The translations under genes and the position numbers were made by a program. The notes below the pieces were generated by a model. It worked only from the letters and a program-made list of their open reading frames with translations. It did not search any database and was not told where the DNA came from. 64,000 nt of DNA from Chamaea fasciata (taxonomy: Eukaryota > Chordata > Aves > Passeriformes > Sylviidae), in contig JARCOQ010000002.1 of NCBI GenBank assembly GCA_029207755.1, positions 91,735,087 through 91,799,086 on the forward strand, in the 5' to 3' direction. This document shows, one piece after another, positions 54,961-63,962 of the stretch (position 1 is the first letter of the stretch; each line of letters opens with the position of its first letter).

Positions 54961-57900
54961 CAAGCTCTGTCTTTTACCTGCGTTATCTCCCCCTTCCACC
55001 TTTGTCCACCTCTTTGTTTCGGTTAAGTACTCTCAAGTATCCAACACTTGGTCTCCTTGGTAACTTATGGGGAAAAAATTCTTTAGAGAAAGAAGGAGCA
55101 AACCTAACCCCCAACAAGCCAGCAGCAAAATGAACTTTCCAGAGTAGCTGAATATCAAATAATTGCGGGTTGCCTGGACTAGAGAACAGCACCATTACTA
55201 CCACTTATCTTGTTATGACAAAATGAGTTAGCATATTTGTGATTTTTTACTTGATAAAATGTAAACACTAGGGGTATGTAGGGACATAATATAATTTTCT
55301 TTCATGTCTCAAAAATAGCAAAGCTAAAAGTCTTCTCTGTAAGTGCAGTGTATTCAAAAGTTAGAAAAAAAATAGGAGAAAGGTTTCTGGGACTTGGTTT
55401 TCTAATTTAATAACTGGAAGAATAGTTCCTTCCATTCTTCCTGGTTTTTTGCATCTCTAACTTGGCGGGTAGACGGAAAGCAATTTAAGAACAGGGAGTT
55501 GAGTTACATCCAAGTAAAAAAAAAGAAAAACAAAGAGAAGCTATTGAACTGAAAGAAACTGAACTTCAGTGTTGAATTAATATTACATAGGGGTGCTCCC
55601 AGACTTATTTGATGATGGTAACAACTCTTGCCTTAACAGATGGGTGTATGTAATCCTTGAATTTACAGATGAGCTTGAATTAGTGAATTCAAAGCTGTGC
55701 AATCACTTCTTTCATCTTCCTGTAACACACACTCACTCCCCTAATGCCCTAGCTTTGACTATGTTTCAGATCTATACAGATCTCAGTCAGAGCTGCAGGT
55801 ATCCTACAGGCTCCTTTGCAGGTGCACCCATGCTAGCAGGCAGCAATAGAAATGGATGCTTCTGATTTTCCTACATGCTGAGGGAAACTCAAGTGAGCTG
55901 AGCTGGGAGCTGCTGTCTCTGGCTGGTCCCCATGTACTACTCTCAAGCAGTGTGCCCACAGGACTGTTTTATAGCATACAGTCTGAGAATCACAGGAGAA
56001 ACTGTAGTAAAAAAGAAAATGGACTAAAAAACAACAGCTCCTTAATGCAGCCCAAGTTGGGAAGTAGAGGCCAGAGTAGCCTGTCTATAGACTGAGCTCT
56101 GGTATCACACATCTGGAGTTCTGTCACTTGAGTCAGCCCATGAAGGGAAAAGATACATCAAGTGTTACTCCTGACACCTGTGTGTGGAGAGACCATAATA
56201 ATAAAGCACATCATTTAGAGTATTCGATTGCTATAACCACCATAAAGATGAGGTAGTTGTAACAGCAAGACTAAGTTGGAGAAAAAAAATGCACTAACTT
56301 GCAGGAAATAGAATTAGTAAACCTAAAATCTGAAGGAGCACATAAAAAAAAATCATTTGCCAGCTACTCTGAATCTTCTGACTGCATTAAAAAAGTCATA
56401 TTAACTTCTGTTGTGCTTCTTTTTCTTAAGCAGAAGTATGCAAACTAGTTTTAAACTTATCTCTTATCTCTACACTTGTTGTAATTGGAATTTTCCAGAG
56501 GAATTTGTCTAGCAGTTGTTTTTAACTAATGTTCATTAAAAGCAAGATGAAGCCCCATCAGGGAAAATAAATAGGAGTGTTGTGACACTAGGAACCCAGC
56601 TGTCATCATTAGTGATGAAAAAAAGGTAACTGTCTGCCCTGGCCAGTAGTGTTTTGGTGGTCTCAGTAAAACCTAAGACTGGGGAAAACAAGTTGGACCG
56701 AATTCTGTGAACATGAGTATTCCGTCATTTTCCATCAAATTATAAAAATTATAAAAAGCCTTGATAAGTTATTCAGCTGTCTAAAATATCAGATTTTAGG
56801 AGCACTTGCTGTGTATCTGGAAAATACAGTATCTGGGAAAAGGAATTGCCTCTCATCCAACTGGAAACTAAGAGTGAAAGGCTGCAGGCCTGAGACCTTT
56901 AAGATGAAAAGCTTTCATCCTACAGAGAAGGACACGGTTTAATGGTGAACATGGTGATAGCGCTAGGTTGGCAGTACGACTTTATCTTAAAAGGCTTTTT
57001 TCAACCTTAACAATTCTAAGATTTTTCTTAATTAAACTACTAAAGACAGTCACAGGGGGCACAGTCGGGGAGAAAGATGAAATTGGGTTCTCTGCACATT
57101 TCATGCTACCTGTGCAGCTGGTTTCTTCCAGGCTGAGAAAGGAAAATGCCTGAAGAAAGGGGGAGGAAATCCTACAGGAAATTTGGTAAAGATTTCCTTT
57201 TCTTGTTTTTCCCATGGAAGAAGGTGACCTGAACTCATAAGAATAAAAAATAAATGCTCCATGAAGCCTCATACAAATCAGCTTCTTGTCAAAATAGCCT
57301 GCTCTTCCGCATGCAACACTCTTACGAGTTCTAATGGAACAACTTAATATAATTAGTTCCATCCAATCTGCACAACTCCATCGCTGATGTACTGCTTTTG
57401 CAACACCAGAAGCAAAATTGAGCATGACTGAACTCTCTTCTTGCAATGTCATGTTGCTATACAAATAGCAACTGGCTTCAGGCTACAACTTCACGCTGCC
57501 CTTTGAGTCCAGGTTAGTCTGTGCAGGGTGGCTGCACTCTTGGGCCTCTCTGGAGAGGCAATGAAAGGACACTGTGGGTGGCAGAGAAAATAGAAAGTAG
57601 GAGCAAGAAGTGGAAATCTATTATATGCCCACAAGGCTTAAAGGGAAAGAATAAACAAAGCACTATTATTCCTTCTGTTGCTGCTTTTTTATAATTCATT
57701 TTCTCACTGTTTTATTTTTTTTTTACTACATTTCTTTCATCTTCCTGTCTCCTGATCTTTCTTTACCAAAAACCTGCCATGTTGAGATGCACTCAGGCTT
57801 AAAAATTATTAAAAGAACCACACTGTACTTATCCTCCCAAGTGTTCCTTTGTGCAGAGGCACTTCCCTGCTTCCCTGCTGACTGGGGTGCTGAGCCAGGT

Positions 57901-58660
57901 AGCAAACACACAGCGCACTTCAGCAAGCATGCTCCCTCCTACACTTGACGCTGGATCACTGTGGAGTGCACAGCAGGGGTGTCATATCTTTCAGTGAACT
58001 CCTATCTCCCTGTCCCCTGGCATCAGGCAAAGCTTCCTCAGGAGAGGCTGTGGCAGATGGTGATCACTGCCAGCAGCAGCCTTCCCCAGTGGGCCTGCCC
58101 CAGGATGGATTTGAAGAGGCAGAAGACCCTCTCGTTATTGGCATGTGGTTACAATGAGACACAGCTAAGCTGAGCCCTGCAGGGTCGTGACAAACAAAAG
58201 CCTCAGATCCATAAGTAAATGCCTAGGGATTTAACACGCTCAGAGGCAAAGCCTTGAGCCCGTGCTACCATGCACAAGGCAGCAGTGTTTTCTAAATGAC
58301 AAAAGGCTATGGATACCTGGAAGATGAAGTGTGCTGCTGAAACATCTCTGAAGATCTGTTTGACACTTATTGCCAACTGTGCAACCAGGGAAGAGACAGA
58401 GACATCTCCAGAGGACAACCAGGTCCTGCTGTGCCTGCCTGGACACCCATCCAGCATGCAGCAGGCTCAGCTGTGCCTGGCAGGCACCTTCTCCCCCACA
58501 GCCAGCCTAGACCTACTGCGGAGCCTGTCCGGCTAACACGGGGTGAAGGGAAGCCAAGCCCTTTTGAAACCTGACTTCTCTGAAGCATCTCACACTGCAC
58601 ATTTACTCTCCTCAATACCTGGACCATTATGAAGGGGAAAAGCTTGTATTAATGAGTTTA
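54961..58660. other. Non-coding-looking DNA flanking the provirus
   Basis: No exon or known repeat could be supported. The last part (57.85-58.60 kb) is richer in G and C and carries overlapping frames on both strands, none recognisable. Bases 58,656-58,660 (GTTTA) directly abut the LTR and would be one half of the target-site duplication. The other half lies beyond the right edge. Confidence 0.5.
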
Positions 58661-58711
58661 TGTAGTGGTTTGAAAGCAAAACAAATGAGAGGCTCCAAGT
58701 CAGAGATACAA

Positions 58712-58717
58712 TTTAAT
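58712..58717 (-). terminator. LTR polyadenylation signal ATTAAA
   Basis: ATTAAA on the minus strand, lying just after the T14 run and about 50 bases before the LTR end. This is a common variant of the AATAAA signal and the only good candidate here. Confidence 0.6.
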
Positions 58718-58929
58718 AGGAAAAAAAAAAAAAAGGAAAGAAAGTAAAATAAAATAGATGCAATAATACAAAAGACCACCGACAGAGTCAGAATACAACC
58801 TGAGCAGAGTGATGGAAACAGTCCAGATGAGGTGGTCTTCCTGAAGCAGTGATCCTGTAGAAAGGTTTGGTAGCTCGGGTCCTCTGGGAATCCAGTGGGT
58901 AAGCGCCCCTTTGGTGTTCAGAGTCTCAG

Positions 58930-58936
58930 CTTATAT
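58930..58936 (-). promoter_or_regulatory. LTR TATA-like box
   Basis: ATATAAG on the minus strand, placed between the duplicated block and the polyadenylation signal, as expected of a U3 promoter. Transcription would start roughly at 58,900-58,910. Confidence 0.55.
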
Positions 58937-58990
58937 CCAGGCTGGAATGCTTGGTTCCTCCCTCTGGGCAGAGCATCTCACAATGGGATG

Positions 58991-59116
58991 GTGAGTCATG
59001 TGATAAGGCCTGATGGGCCCTTTAACAGGAGATAGTCCAGGAGGGGGTTATCTGTGAGTCATGTGGCAAAGGTGCTGATGGGCCCATTAACAGAAGATAA
59101 GCCAGAGTGGAGGAGG
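58991..59116 (-). promoter_or_regulatory. U3 63-bp direct repeat with two AP-1 sites
   Basis: Two adjacent imperfect 63-base copies (58,991-59,053 and 59,054-59,116). Each begins GTGAGTCATGTG and contains CTGATGGGCCC and TTAACAG. TGAGTCA, the AP-1 consensus, occurs at 58,992-58,998 and again at 59,055-59,061. Tandem enhancer copies in U3 are well known in retroviruses. GATAAG-type motifs (GATA factor sites) also occur in both copies but at different offsets. Confidence 0.75.
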
Positions 59117-59187
59117 CAGGGAGCACGGCCTCACCTGGTTTCAACAGTTCATGAAGATGGTGATAGAATATACTTCAACCCAGGACA

Positions 59188-59206
59188 TTATCCACCCCTT
59201 ATTCTA
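59188..59206 (-). other. Purine-rich tract before the 3' LTR
   Basis: On the minus strand AGAATAAGGGGTGGATAA immediately precedes the LTR. Such polypurine tracts prime plus-strand DNA synthesis in retroviruses. Two T interruptions make it imperfect. Confidence 0.65.
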
Positions 59207-59247
59207 TTACCATCTACATCATCCCAAATCAATACCTTCCTTAAACT

Positions 59248-59275
59248 ACACACACACACACATATATATATATAA
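59248..59275. repeat. (CA)n(TA)n microsatellite inside the provirus
   Basis: CA units pass directly into TA units, in the 95-base gap between the end of pol and the LTR. It lies where env would be in a complex retrovirus. Confidence 0.88.
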
Positions 59276-59282
59276 TGAAAAC

Positions 59283-60140
59283 CTACACACAGTTCTCACT
59301 TAAAATAAGGTCTCCTTGTGGTACACGGTGGGTTTCCCCATCCTTTTGCATCACCCACCAAGTGTAACCAGGTCCTTGAGCAAAGACAACCCCACGGATG
59401 GGTTTGCCCTTGCCCGAGGTGGGATTAATTCAAACAGTCTTTCCTAACATACCTCTCATGTGTACCACAGGGACCCTATCTCCATCCACTGTGTGCAAGG
59501 ATTCAGACTGGGCAGGACCAGCTCGATTGATGGACCCTCGGGTATTGACCATCCAGGTGGCCTTTGCTAAGTTCAGTTCCCAATTTTTGAAGGTCCCTCT
59601 GCCAAGTGCCTTAAGGATAGTTTTAAGCAGTCCATTGCAGCGTTCCACCTTCCCGGCAGCTGGTGCATGATATGGGATATGGTATATCCATTCGATTCCG
59701 TGTTCTCTGGCCCAAGTGCTTATGAGGCCATTCTTGAAATGAGTCCCGTTGTCTGACTTAATTCTCTCAAGGGCGCCATGTCTCCACAGGACCTGCTTTT
59801 CCAGGCCCAAGATGGTGTTCCAGGCAGTAGCATGAGGCACAGGGTAAGTCTTCAGCCATCCAGTGGTTGCGTCCACCATGGTGAGCACGTAGAGCTTGCC
59901 TTGGCGGGTTTGGGGAAGGGTGATGTAGTCAATTTGCCAGGCTTCCCCATACCTATACTTTGACCATCATCCACCATACCACAGAGGCTTCACTTGCTTG
60001 GCCTGTTTGATCGCAGCACAGGTCTCGCAGTCATGAATAGCCTGGGAGATGCTGTCCATAGTAATGTCCACCCCTCGGTCACGAGCCCATTGATATGTTG
60101 CATCTCTCCCTTGATGACCAGAGGCATCATGAGCCCAACG
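59283..60140 (-). pseudogene. pol: pol: integrase region, two stops
   Basis: Integrase would join viral DNA to the host chromosome. Seen in order: the N-terminal zinc-binding set H-x4-H (in HDASGH) and C-x2-C (in CETC) at about 60,131-60,018; the first catalytic Asp in QIDYIT at 59,928-59,930; the second Asp in KSDNGTHF at about 59,751-59,753; and the Glu in AGKVERCNG 35 residues later, giving a complete DD(35)E set. A C-terminal part with Trp-Trp and a conserved basic stretch follows, ending at TAG 59,283-59,285. TGA stops at 59,967-59,969 and 59,430-59,432 break the frame, so no full integrase can be made. No indels seen. Confidence 0.9.
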
Positions 60141-60199
60141 AGCTAGGAATAGTTCTCCTTTGTGCTGCCAGTCTAGATCAACCTGAGATACTTTCACCT

Positions 60200-60640
60200 T
60201 GGCAGCTCGATCCACCTGCTCGTTGTTGTGATGTTCTTCATTAGCCCGACTCTTGGGTACGTGCGCATCCACGTGTCGAACCTTCACGGTCAGCCTTTCT
60301 ACTCGGGTGGCGATGTCTTGCCAAATCTCAGCAGCCCAGATGGGTTTCCCTCTGCGCTGCCAGTTGGCCTTTCTCCAGCGGTCCAGCCATCCCCACAGAG
60401 CATTAGCTACCATCCACGAGTCAGTGTAGAGATAGAGCCTCGGCCACTTCTCTCATTCAGCAATATCCAAAGCCAGCTGGACGGCTTTAAGCTCTGCGAC
60501 CTGACTCGATCCACCTTCTCCCTCGGTAGCTTGTGCAACTCGTTGTGTGGGGCTCCATACAGCAGCTTTCCATTTCCGGTTAGCATCTACAATTCGGCAG
60601 GAACCGTCGGTGAAAAGGGCATATCGTTTCTCACTCTCTG
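60200..60640 (-). pseudogene. pol: pol: RNase H region, one stop
   Basis: RNase H would remove the RNA strand of the RNA-DNA hybrid. The TDGS motif (first catalytic Asp) lies near 60,600-60,611. A conserved Glu follows in VAELKAVQLAL. The third acidic residue is in YTDSWMVANA, and HVDAHVP near 60,270 is the C-terminal acidic block. All four acidic positions seem to be kept. A TGA stop at 60,453-60,455 cuts the domain between the Glu block and the TDS block. The frame is otherwise open and unshifted. Confidence 0.88.
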
Positions 60641-62138
60641 GTAGCTTGTTATATGGTGGGGCTTCCTCGGCCTGTGTCACTTGCTCCTCCAAGAAGACTT
60701 CAGAGGATAATCCAAAGGTCTCAACTTCAGGCCAGTTTGTTTTAATTTCCAGAATCCCAGGGCGATTCAGGTTTCCAATACGGGCGCGCTGCGTGATCAG
60801 GGCAGTCCATTTGCTCCACGTGGTGTCGGTGGCGTGATGTGTGGTAGGAACCTTTCCCTTGAACATCCACCCCAGCACCGGTAGTCGAGGTGCCAGAAGC
60901 AGCTGTGCTTCAGTACCAATCACCTCTGAGGCAGCTTGGACTCCTTCATAGGTGGCTAAGATTTCCTTCTCTGTGGGAGTGTAGTTGGCTTCGGATCCTC
61001 TGTAGCTGCGGCTCCAGAATCCCAGTGGTCGTCCCCGAGTCTCACCCGGCACCTTCTGCCAAAGGCTCCATGACAGACCATGGCTCCCGGCTGCAGAGTA
61101 AAGCACATTCTTCACCTCTGATCCTGTCCTGACTGGGCCAAGGGCTACCGCATGAGCAATTTCCTGCTTGATCTGGGCGAAAGCTTGCTGCTGTTCTGGG
61201 CCCCAGTGGAAATCGTTCTTCTTGCGGGTAACCAGGTAGAGAGGGCTCACGATTTGGCTATACTCGGGAATGTGCATCCTCCAGAAGCCTATGGCACCTA
61301 GGAAAGCTTGTGTTTCCTTCTTGTTGGTCGGTGGAGACATTGCAGTGATCTTATTGATGACTTCGGTGGGAATCTGACGCCGTCCATCTTGCCACTTCAG
61401 TCCCAGAAACTGGATCTCTCGAGCAGGTCCCTTGACTTTGCTCCTCTTGATGGCGAAGCCGGCCTTCAGGAGAATCTGAACGATCTTCTCTCCCTTCTCA
61501 AAGACTTCTGTTGCTGTGTTTCCCCACACGATAATGTCATCAATGTATTGCAGGTGTTCTGGAGCCTCACCCTTTTCCAGTGCAGCCTGGATCAGTCCAT
61601 GGCAAATGGTGGGACTGTGCTTCCATCCCTGGGGCAGTCGGTTTCAGGTGTACTGCACACCCCTCCAGGTGAAGGCAAACTGAGGCCTGCATTCTGCTGC
61701 CAGAGGAATGGAGAAAAAGGCATTTGCTGTATCAATGGTCGCATACCATTTTGCTGCCTTGGATTCCAGCTCGTACTGAAGCTCCAACATGTCTGGTACG
61801 GCAGCGCTCAGTGGTGGCGTGACTTCATTCAGGCCACGGTAATCCACTGTCAGTCTCCATTCTCCACTGGACTTACGCACGGGCCATATAGGGCTATTAA
61901 AGGGTGGACGAGGCTTGCTTACCACCCCTTGGCTCTCCAGCTCACAAATCATCTTATGGATGGGGACCACAGAGTCTCTGTTGGTGTGATATTGCCAACG
62001 GTGCACTGTTGCTCGGGCGATCGGCACCTGTTGTTCTTCAACTTTCAGTAGTCCCACAGCAGAGGGGTCGTCTGAGAGTCCAGGCAAGGTACTCAGTTGT
62101 CTGATGCCTTCTGTCTCTAGAGCAGCTATGCCAAAAAC
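60641..62138 (-). pseudogene. pol: pol: reverse transcriptase and connection, one stop
   Basis: Reverse transcriptase copies viral RNA into DNA. Seen: WRLTVDYRGLNEV, then ATIDTANAFFSIPL (first catalytic Asp), then the block around HSPTICHGL, then YIDD at 61,536-61,547 (catalytic Asp pair), followed by the thumb and a connection region with GPEQQQAFAQIK and TPTEKEILATYEGVQ. A single TGA stop at 61,644-61,646 falls between the first Asp block and YIDD and would separate the palm. Another TGA at 62,139-62,141 lies at the join with protease. No frameshift. The 247-codon frame on the opposite strand (61,308-62,051) is a shadow of this gene. Confidence 0.93.
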
Positions 62139-62480
62139 TCAGCGGTATCCTTTTGGGTCTTTGAAATACCCATTTCTGAGATAGTCTATGCCCAAAATGC
62201 ATGGGGCCTCTGGACCAGTCACAATGGGGTGTTTCTGCCATTCCTTCCCAGTTAGACTTACTTCGCCTTCCAGTACAGTCAGCTCCTGGAATCCTCCTGT
62301 CCCCCCAGAAATGGAAATGGGTTCCGCTCCCACATACCTTGACGGCATCAGAGTACACTGAGCACCGGTATCAACCAGAGCCGTATATCTTTGTGGGTCA
62401 GATGTTCCAGGCCATCGGATCCACACAGTCCAGTAGATCTGATTGTCCCTTTCCTCTACCTGGCTAGAGGCAGGGCCCCC
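62139..62480 (-). pseudogene. pro: pro: retroviral aspartic protease region
   Basis: The protease would cut Gag and Pol into mature proteins. ALVDTGAQCTLMPS carries the catalytic DTG at about 62,364-62,372, and CILGIDYLRNG is the later hydrophobic-plus-Asp block typical of the family. Its length of about 110 codons suits a monomer that acts as a dimer. It is in the same frame as gag, separated from it by TAG-GAA-TAG (62,481-62,489), and ends at the TGA at 62,139-62,141 before reverse transcriptase. Internally intact. Confidence 0.88.
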
Positions 62481-62486
62481 CTATTC

Positions 62487-63962
62487 CTAGTCATGGCATA
62501 CATTGCTCTCTTCTTGTAAATATGTTTCTGAGGTTCCTTCAAGAGGATCAGTCATATCATCATTCCTGTACTGTCTGGAGTTCTGTGCACGAGAGACTGG
62601 AGCAACATTGATTCTAGATGGGCTCTTTGTGGTAGGTGTTTCTCTTTTCAGTTCACGTACCCGGGCTGCTAAGGAGGAGGTGGGTTTTCCATCCCACTTC
62701 CTCATGTCTTCTCCATGCTCCCGAAGAAAAGACCAGAGGTTACCTCGGGGTGTGTATCCTCTCTCCCTGGCTGGGGAATGCCTGCTCCTAATGGCAGAGA
62801 CTCTCATCGGCTCTGGTGGGATATGGTAAATTTCTTCCTTAAGTTCTTTTTTCAGTTTCTGATGGCCTTCTTCAATCAAGCTCTGAACTTGCTCAGCCAG
62901 TCTTGTTTCCACAGACGAGACATGGGTACAAACTGGGGCAGTGACAGTGTCCTCATAAATTCTTAGTTTATTAGCCAAGACACCTACCCTGTCCTCACCT
63001 TCCCTCCATTGCAGTGTTGCCACGTAACGTGAGTACATCTCGGGTCCAAGCCGTGCAAATCTCAACCACATCCGTGATGTGCACTGGACACCATCTGGGT
63101 TTTTAGGAAATCTCTCATCTTCTGAAAAAATGATCTCCAACACAGCCAATTCCCTCAGGCATCGGATACCTTGTTCTATTGTGTTCCATTTTCCTTGGTG
63201 CACTTGGAGGTCTTCTTTACAAAGGTATCTATCCTTCACACTTGTTAGCAGTCGCTGCCAGAGGCTGAGAGGTTCTTGGGTTTTCCCGATCCCTTGGTCA
63301 ATGATCACATCCCGGGACAGCGAACCCAGTTGCCTGGCCTCACTTCCATCCAGAATGGTGTCATTGGCTGCAGCATCCCAGATGCGGAGTAGCCAGGTCA
63401 GGATGAATTCGTTGGTCTGGCGGGTGAACTCCCTTCGCAGGTCATGCAGCTCACCCAGAGATAGAGAGCGAGTGATGATTTCTGGCTCTGTCTCTTCTGC
63501 TGGGTGTGAAGGTCCTGCTGCACCCTCATCAGTCACTATGCGGACTGATTTGGTCCTTGATTTCTTCTTCTGAACGGGGACAACTGCTACTGGTTTAGGC
63601 TGTTCCGGTTCGGTGATGGTTTGTGTGGAGATGCTGATGGCACCTTTGGTCCCTTTCTCCTCTGTGACAGTCTGCATAGATGTGGACACTGTTGCCTCAC
63701 TTTTGGCTTCTTTCTCCTCTGTGAGGGTCTGTGTAGATGAGGACACTGTTGCCTTGCCTTTGGTTCCTTTCGCCTCTGTGACACTCTGTGTACACACTGA
63801 TATTGTTGCTCTGCTTCTTTGTCCCTCTTCCTCTTCCTTCAGAACACGCTGTATCACACCATGTAGTGTTTTGATTCTAAGCATGGTGCGGGCCGTGCAG
63901 AGAAGACAAAGCAGGACTAACAACAACATCATGCTGTCCTTGGCATCCAGAGGGTACTCCAT
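62487..63962 (-). CDS. gag: gag of the ERVL-like provirus, uninterrupted 491-codon frame
   Basis: Gag would form the virus-like particle. The frame is open for 491 codons from an ATG at 63,960-63,962, and remains open upstream to the window edge, so the true start may lie further out. Residues 11-24 are a hydrophobic segment (MMLLLVLLCLLCTA). Residues 44-117 hold about four copies of a 19-residue Ser/Thr/Glu/Lys repeat (STQ-TxTEEK-like), and 131-141 are basic. Residues 162-340 are a probable capsid core, with SLGELHDLRREFTRQ and WLLRIWDAA. Residues 350-378 look coiled-coil, and the C-terminal end is basic and polar. There is no Cys-His zinc knuckle and no Gly at position 2, so N-terminal myristate is unlikely. 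It ends at TAG 62,487-62,489. Identity as gag rests on its position before protease and on the ERVL-like core. Confidence 0.82.
   Translation of the reverse strand: MEYPLDAKDSMMLLLVLLCLLCTARTMLRIKTLHGVIQRVLKEEEEGQRSRATISVCTQSVTEAKGTKGKATVSSSTQTLTEEKEAKSEATVSTSMQTVTEEKGTKGAISISTQTITEPEQPKPVAVVPVQKKKSRTKSVRIVTDEGAAGPSHPAEETEPEIITRSLSLGELHDLRREFTRQTNEFILTWLLRIWDAAANDTILDGSEARQLGSLSRDVIIDQGIGKTQEPLSLWQRLLTSVKDRYLCKEDLQVHQGKWNTIEQGIRCLRELAVLEIIFSEDERFPKNPDGVQCTSRMWLRFARLGPEMYSRYVATLQWREGEDRVGVLANKLRIYEDTVTAPVCTHVSSVETRLAEQVQSLIEEGHQKLKKELKEEIYHIPPEPMRVSAIRSRHSPARERGYTPRGNLWSFLREHGEDMRKWDGKPTSSLAARVRELKRETPTTKSPSRINVAPVSRAQNSRQYRNDDMTDPLEGTSETYLQEESNVCHD
63610..63831 (-). repeat. 57-bp tandem repeat inside gag, about 3.9 units
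   Basis: Units at 63,775-63,831, 63,718-63,774, 63,661-63,717 and a shorter 51-base one at 63,610-63,660. Each encodes about 19 residues with a TQ-x-x-TE core and Lys/Glu-rich ends. Unit lengths are multiples of three, so the gag frame is kept. Confidence 0.85.

Larger units (their letters stand above)
58661..59187 (-). repeat. 3' LTR of the provirus
   Basis: 527 bases. On the minus strand it starts TGTCCTGGGTT and ends CCACTACA, the TG...CA ends required of LTRs. The start is preceded by a purine-rich tract (59,188-59,206). Inside, in reading order: a 63-bp direct repeat with AP-1 consensus sites (58,991-59,116), a TATA-like ATATAAG (58,930-58,936), a T14 run (58,721-58,734) and an ATTAAA polyadenylation signal (58,712-58,717) about 50 bases before the end. 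U5 is therefore very short. Confidence 0.85.

Noticed and set aside
54553..55026. Overlapping frames of 144 and 148 codons on both strands
   Set aside because: Both start at non-ATG codons over a CpG-rich patch, where stops are rare on both strands.
61308..62051. 247-codon plus-strand open frame over the reverse-transcriptase region
   Set aside because: It lies antisense to pol, which has clear RT motifs. It has no recognisable domain and is a shadow of the minus-strand gene.
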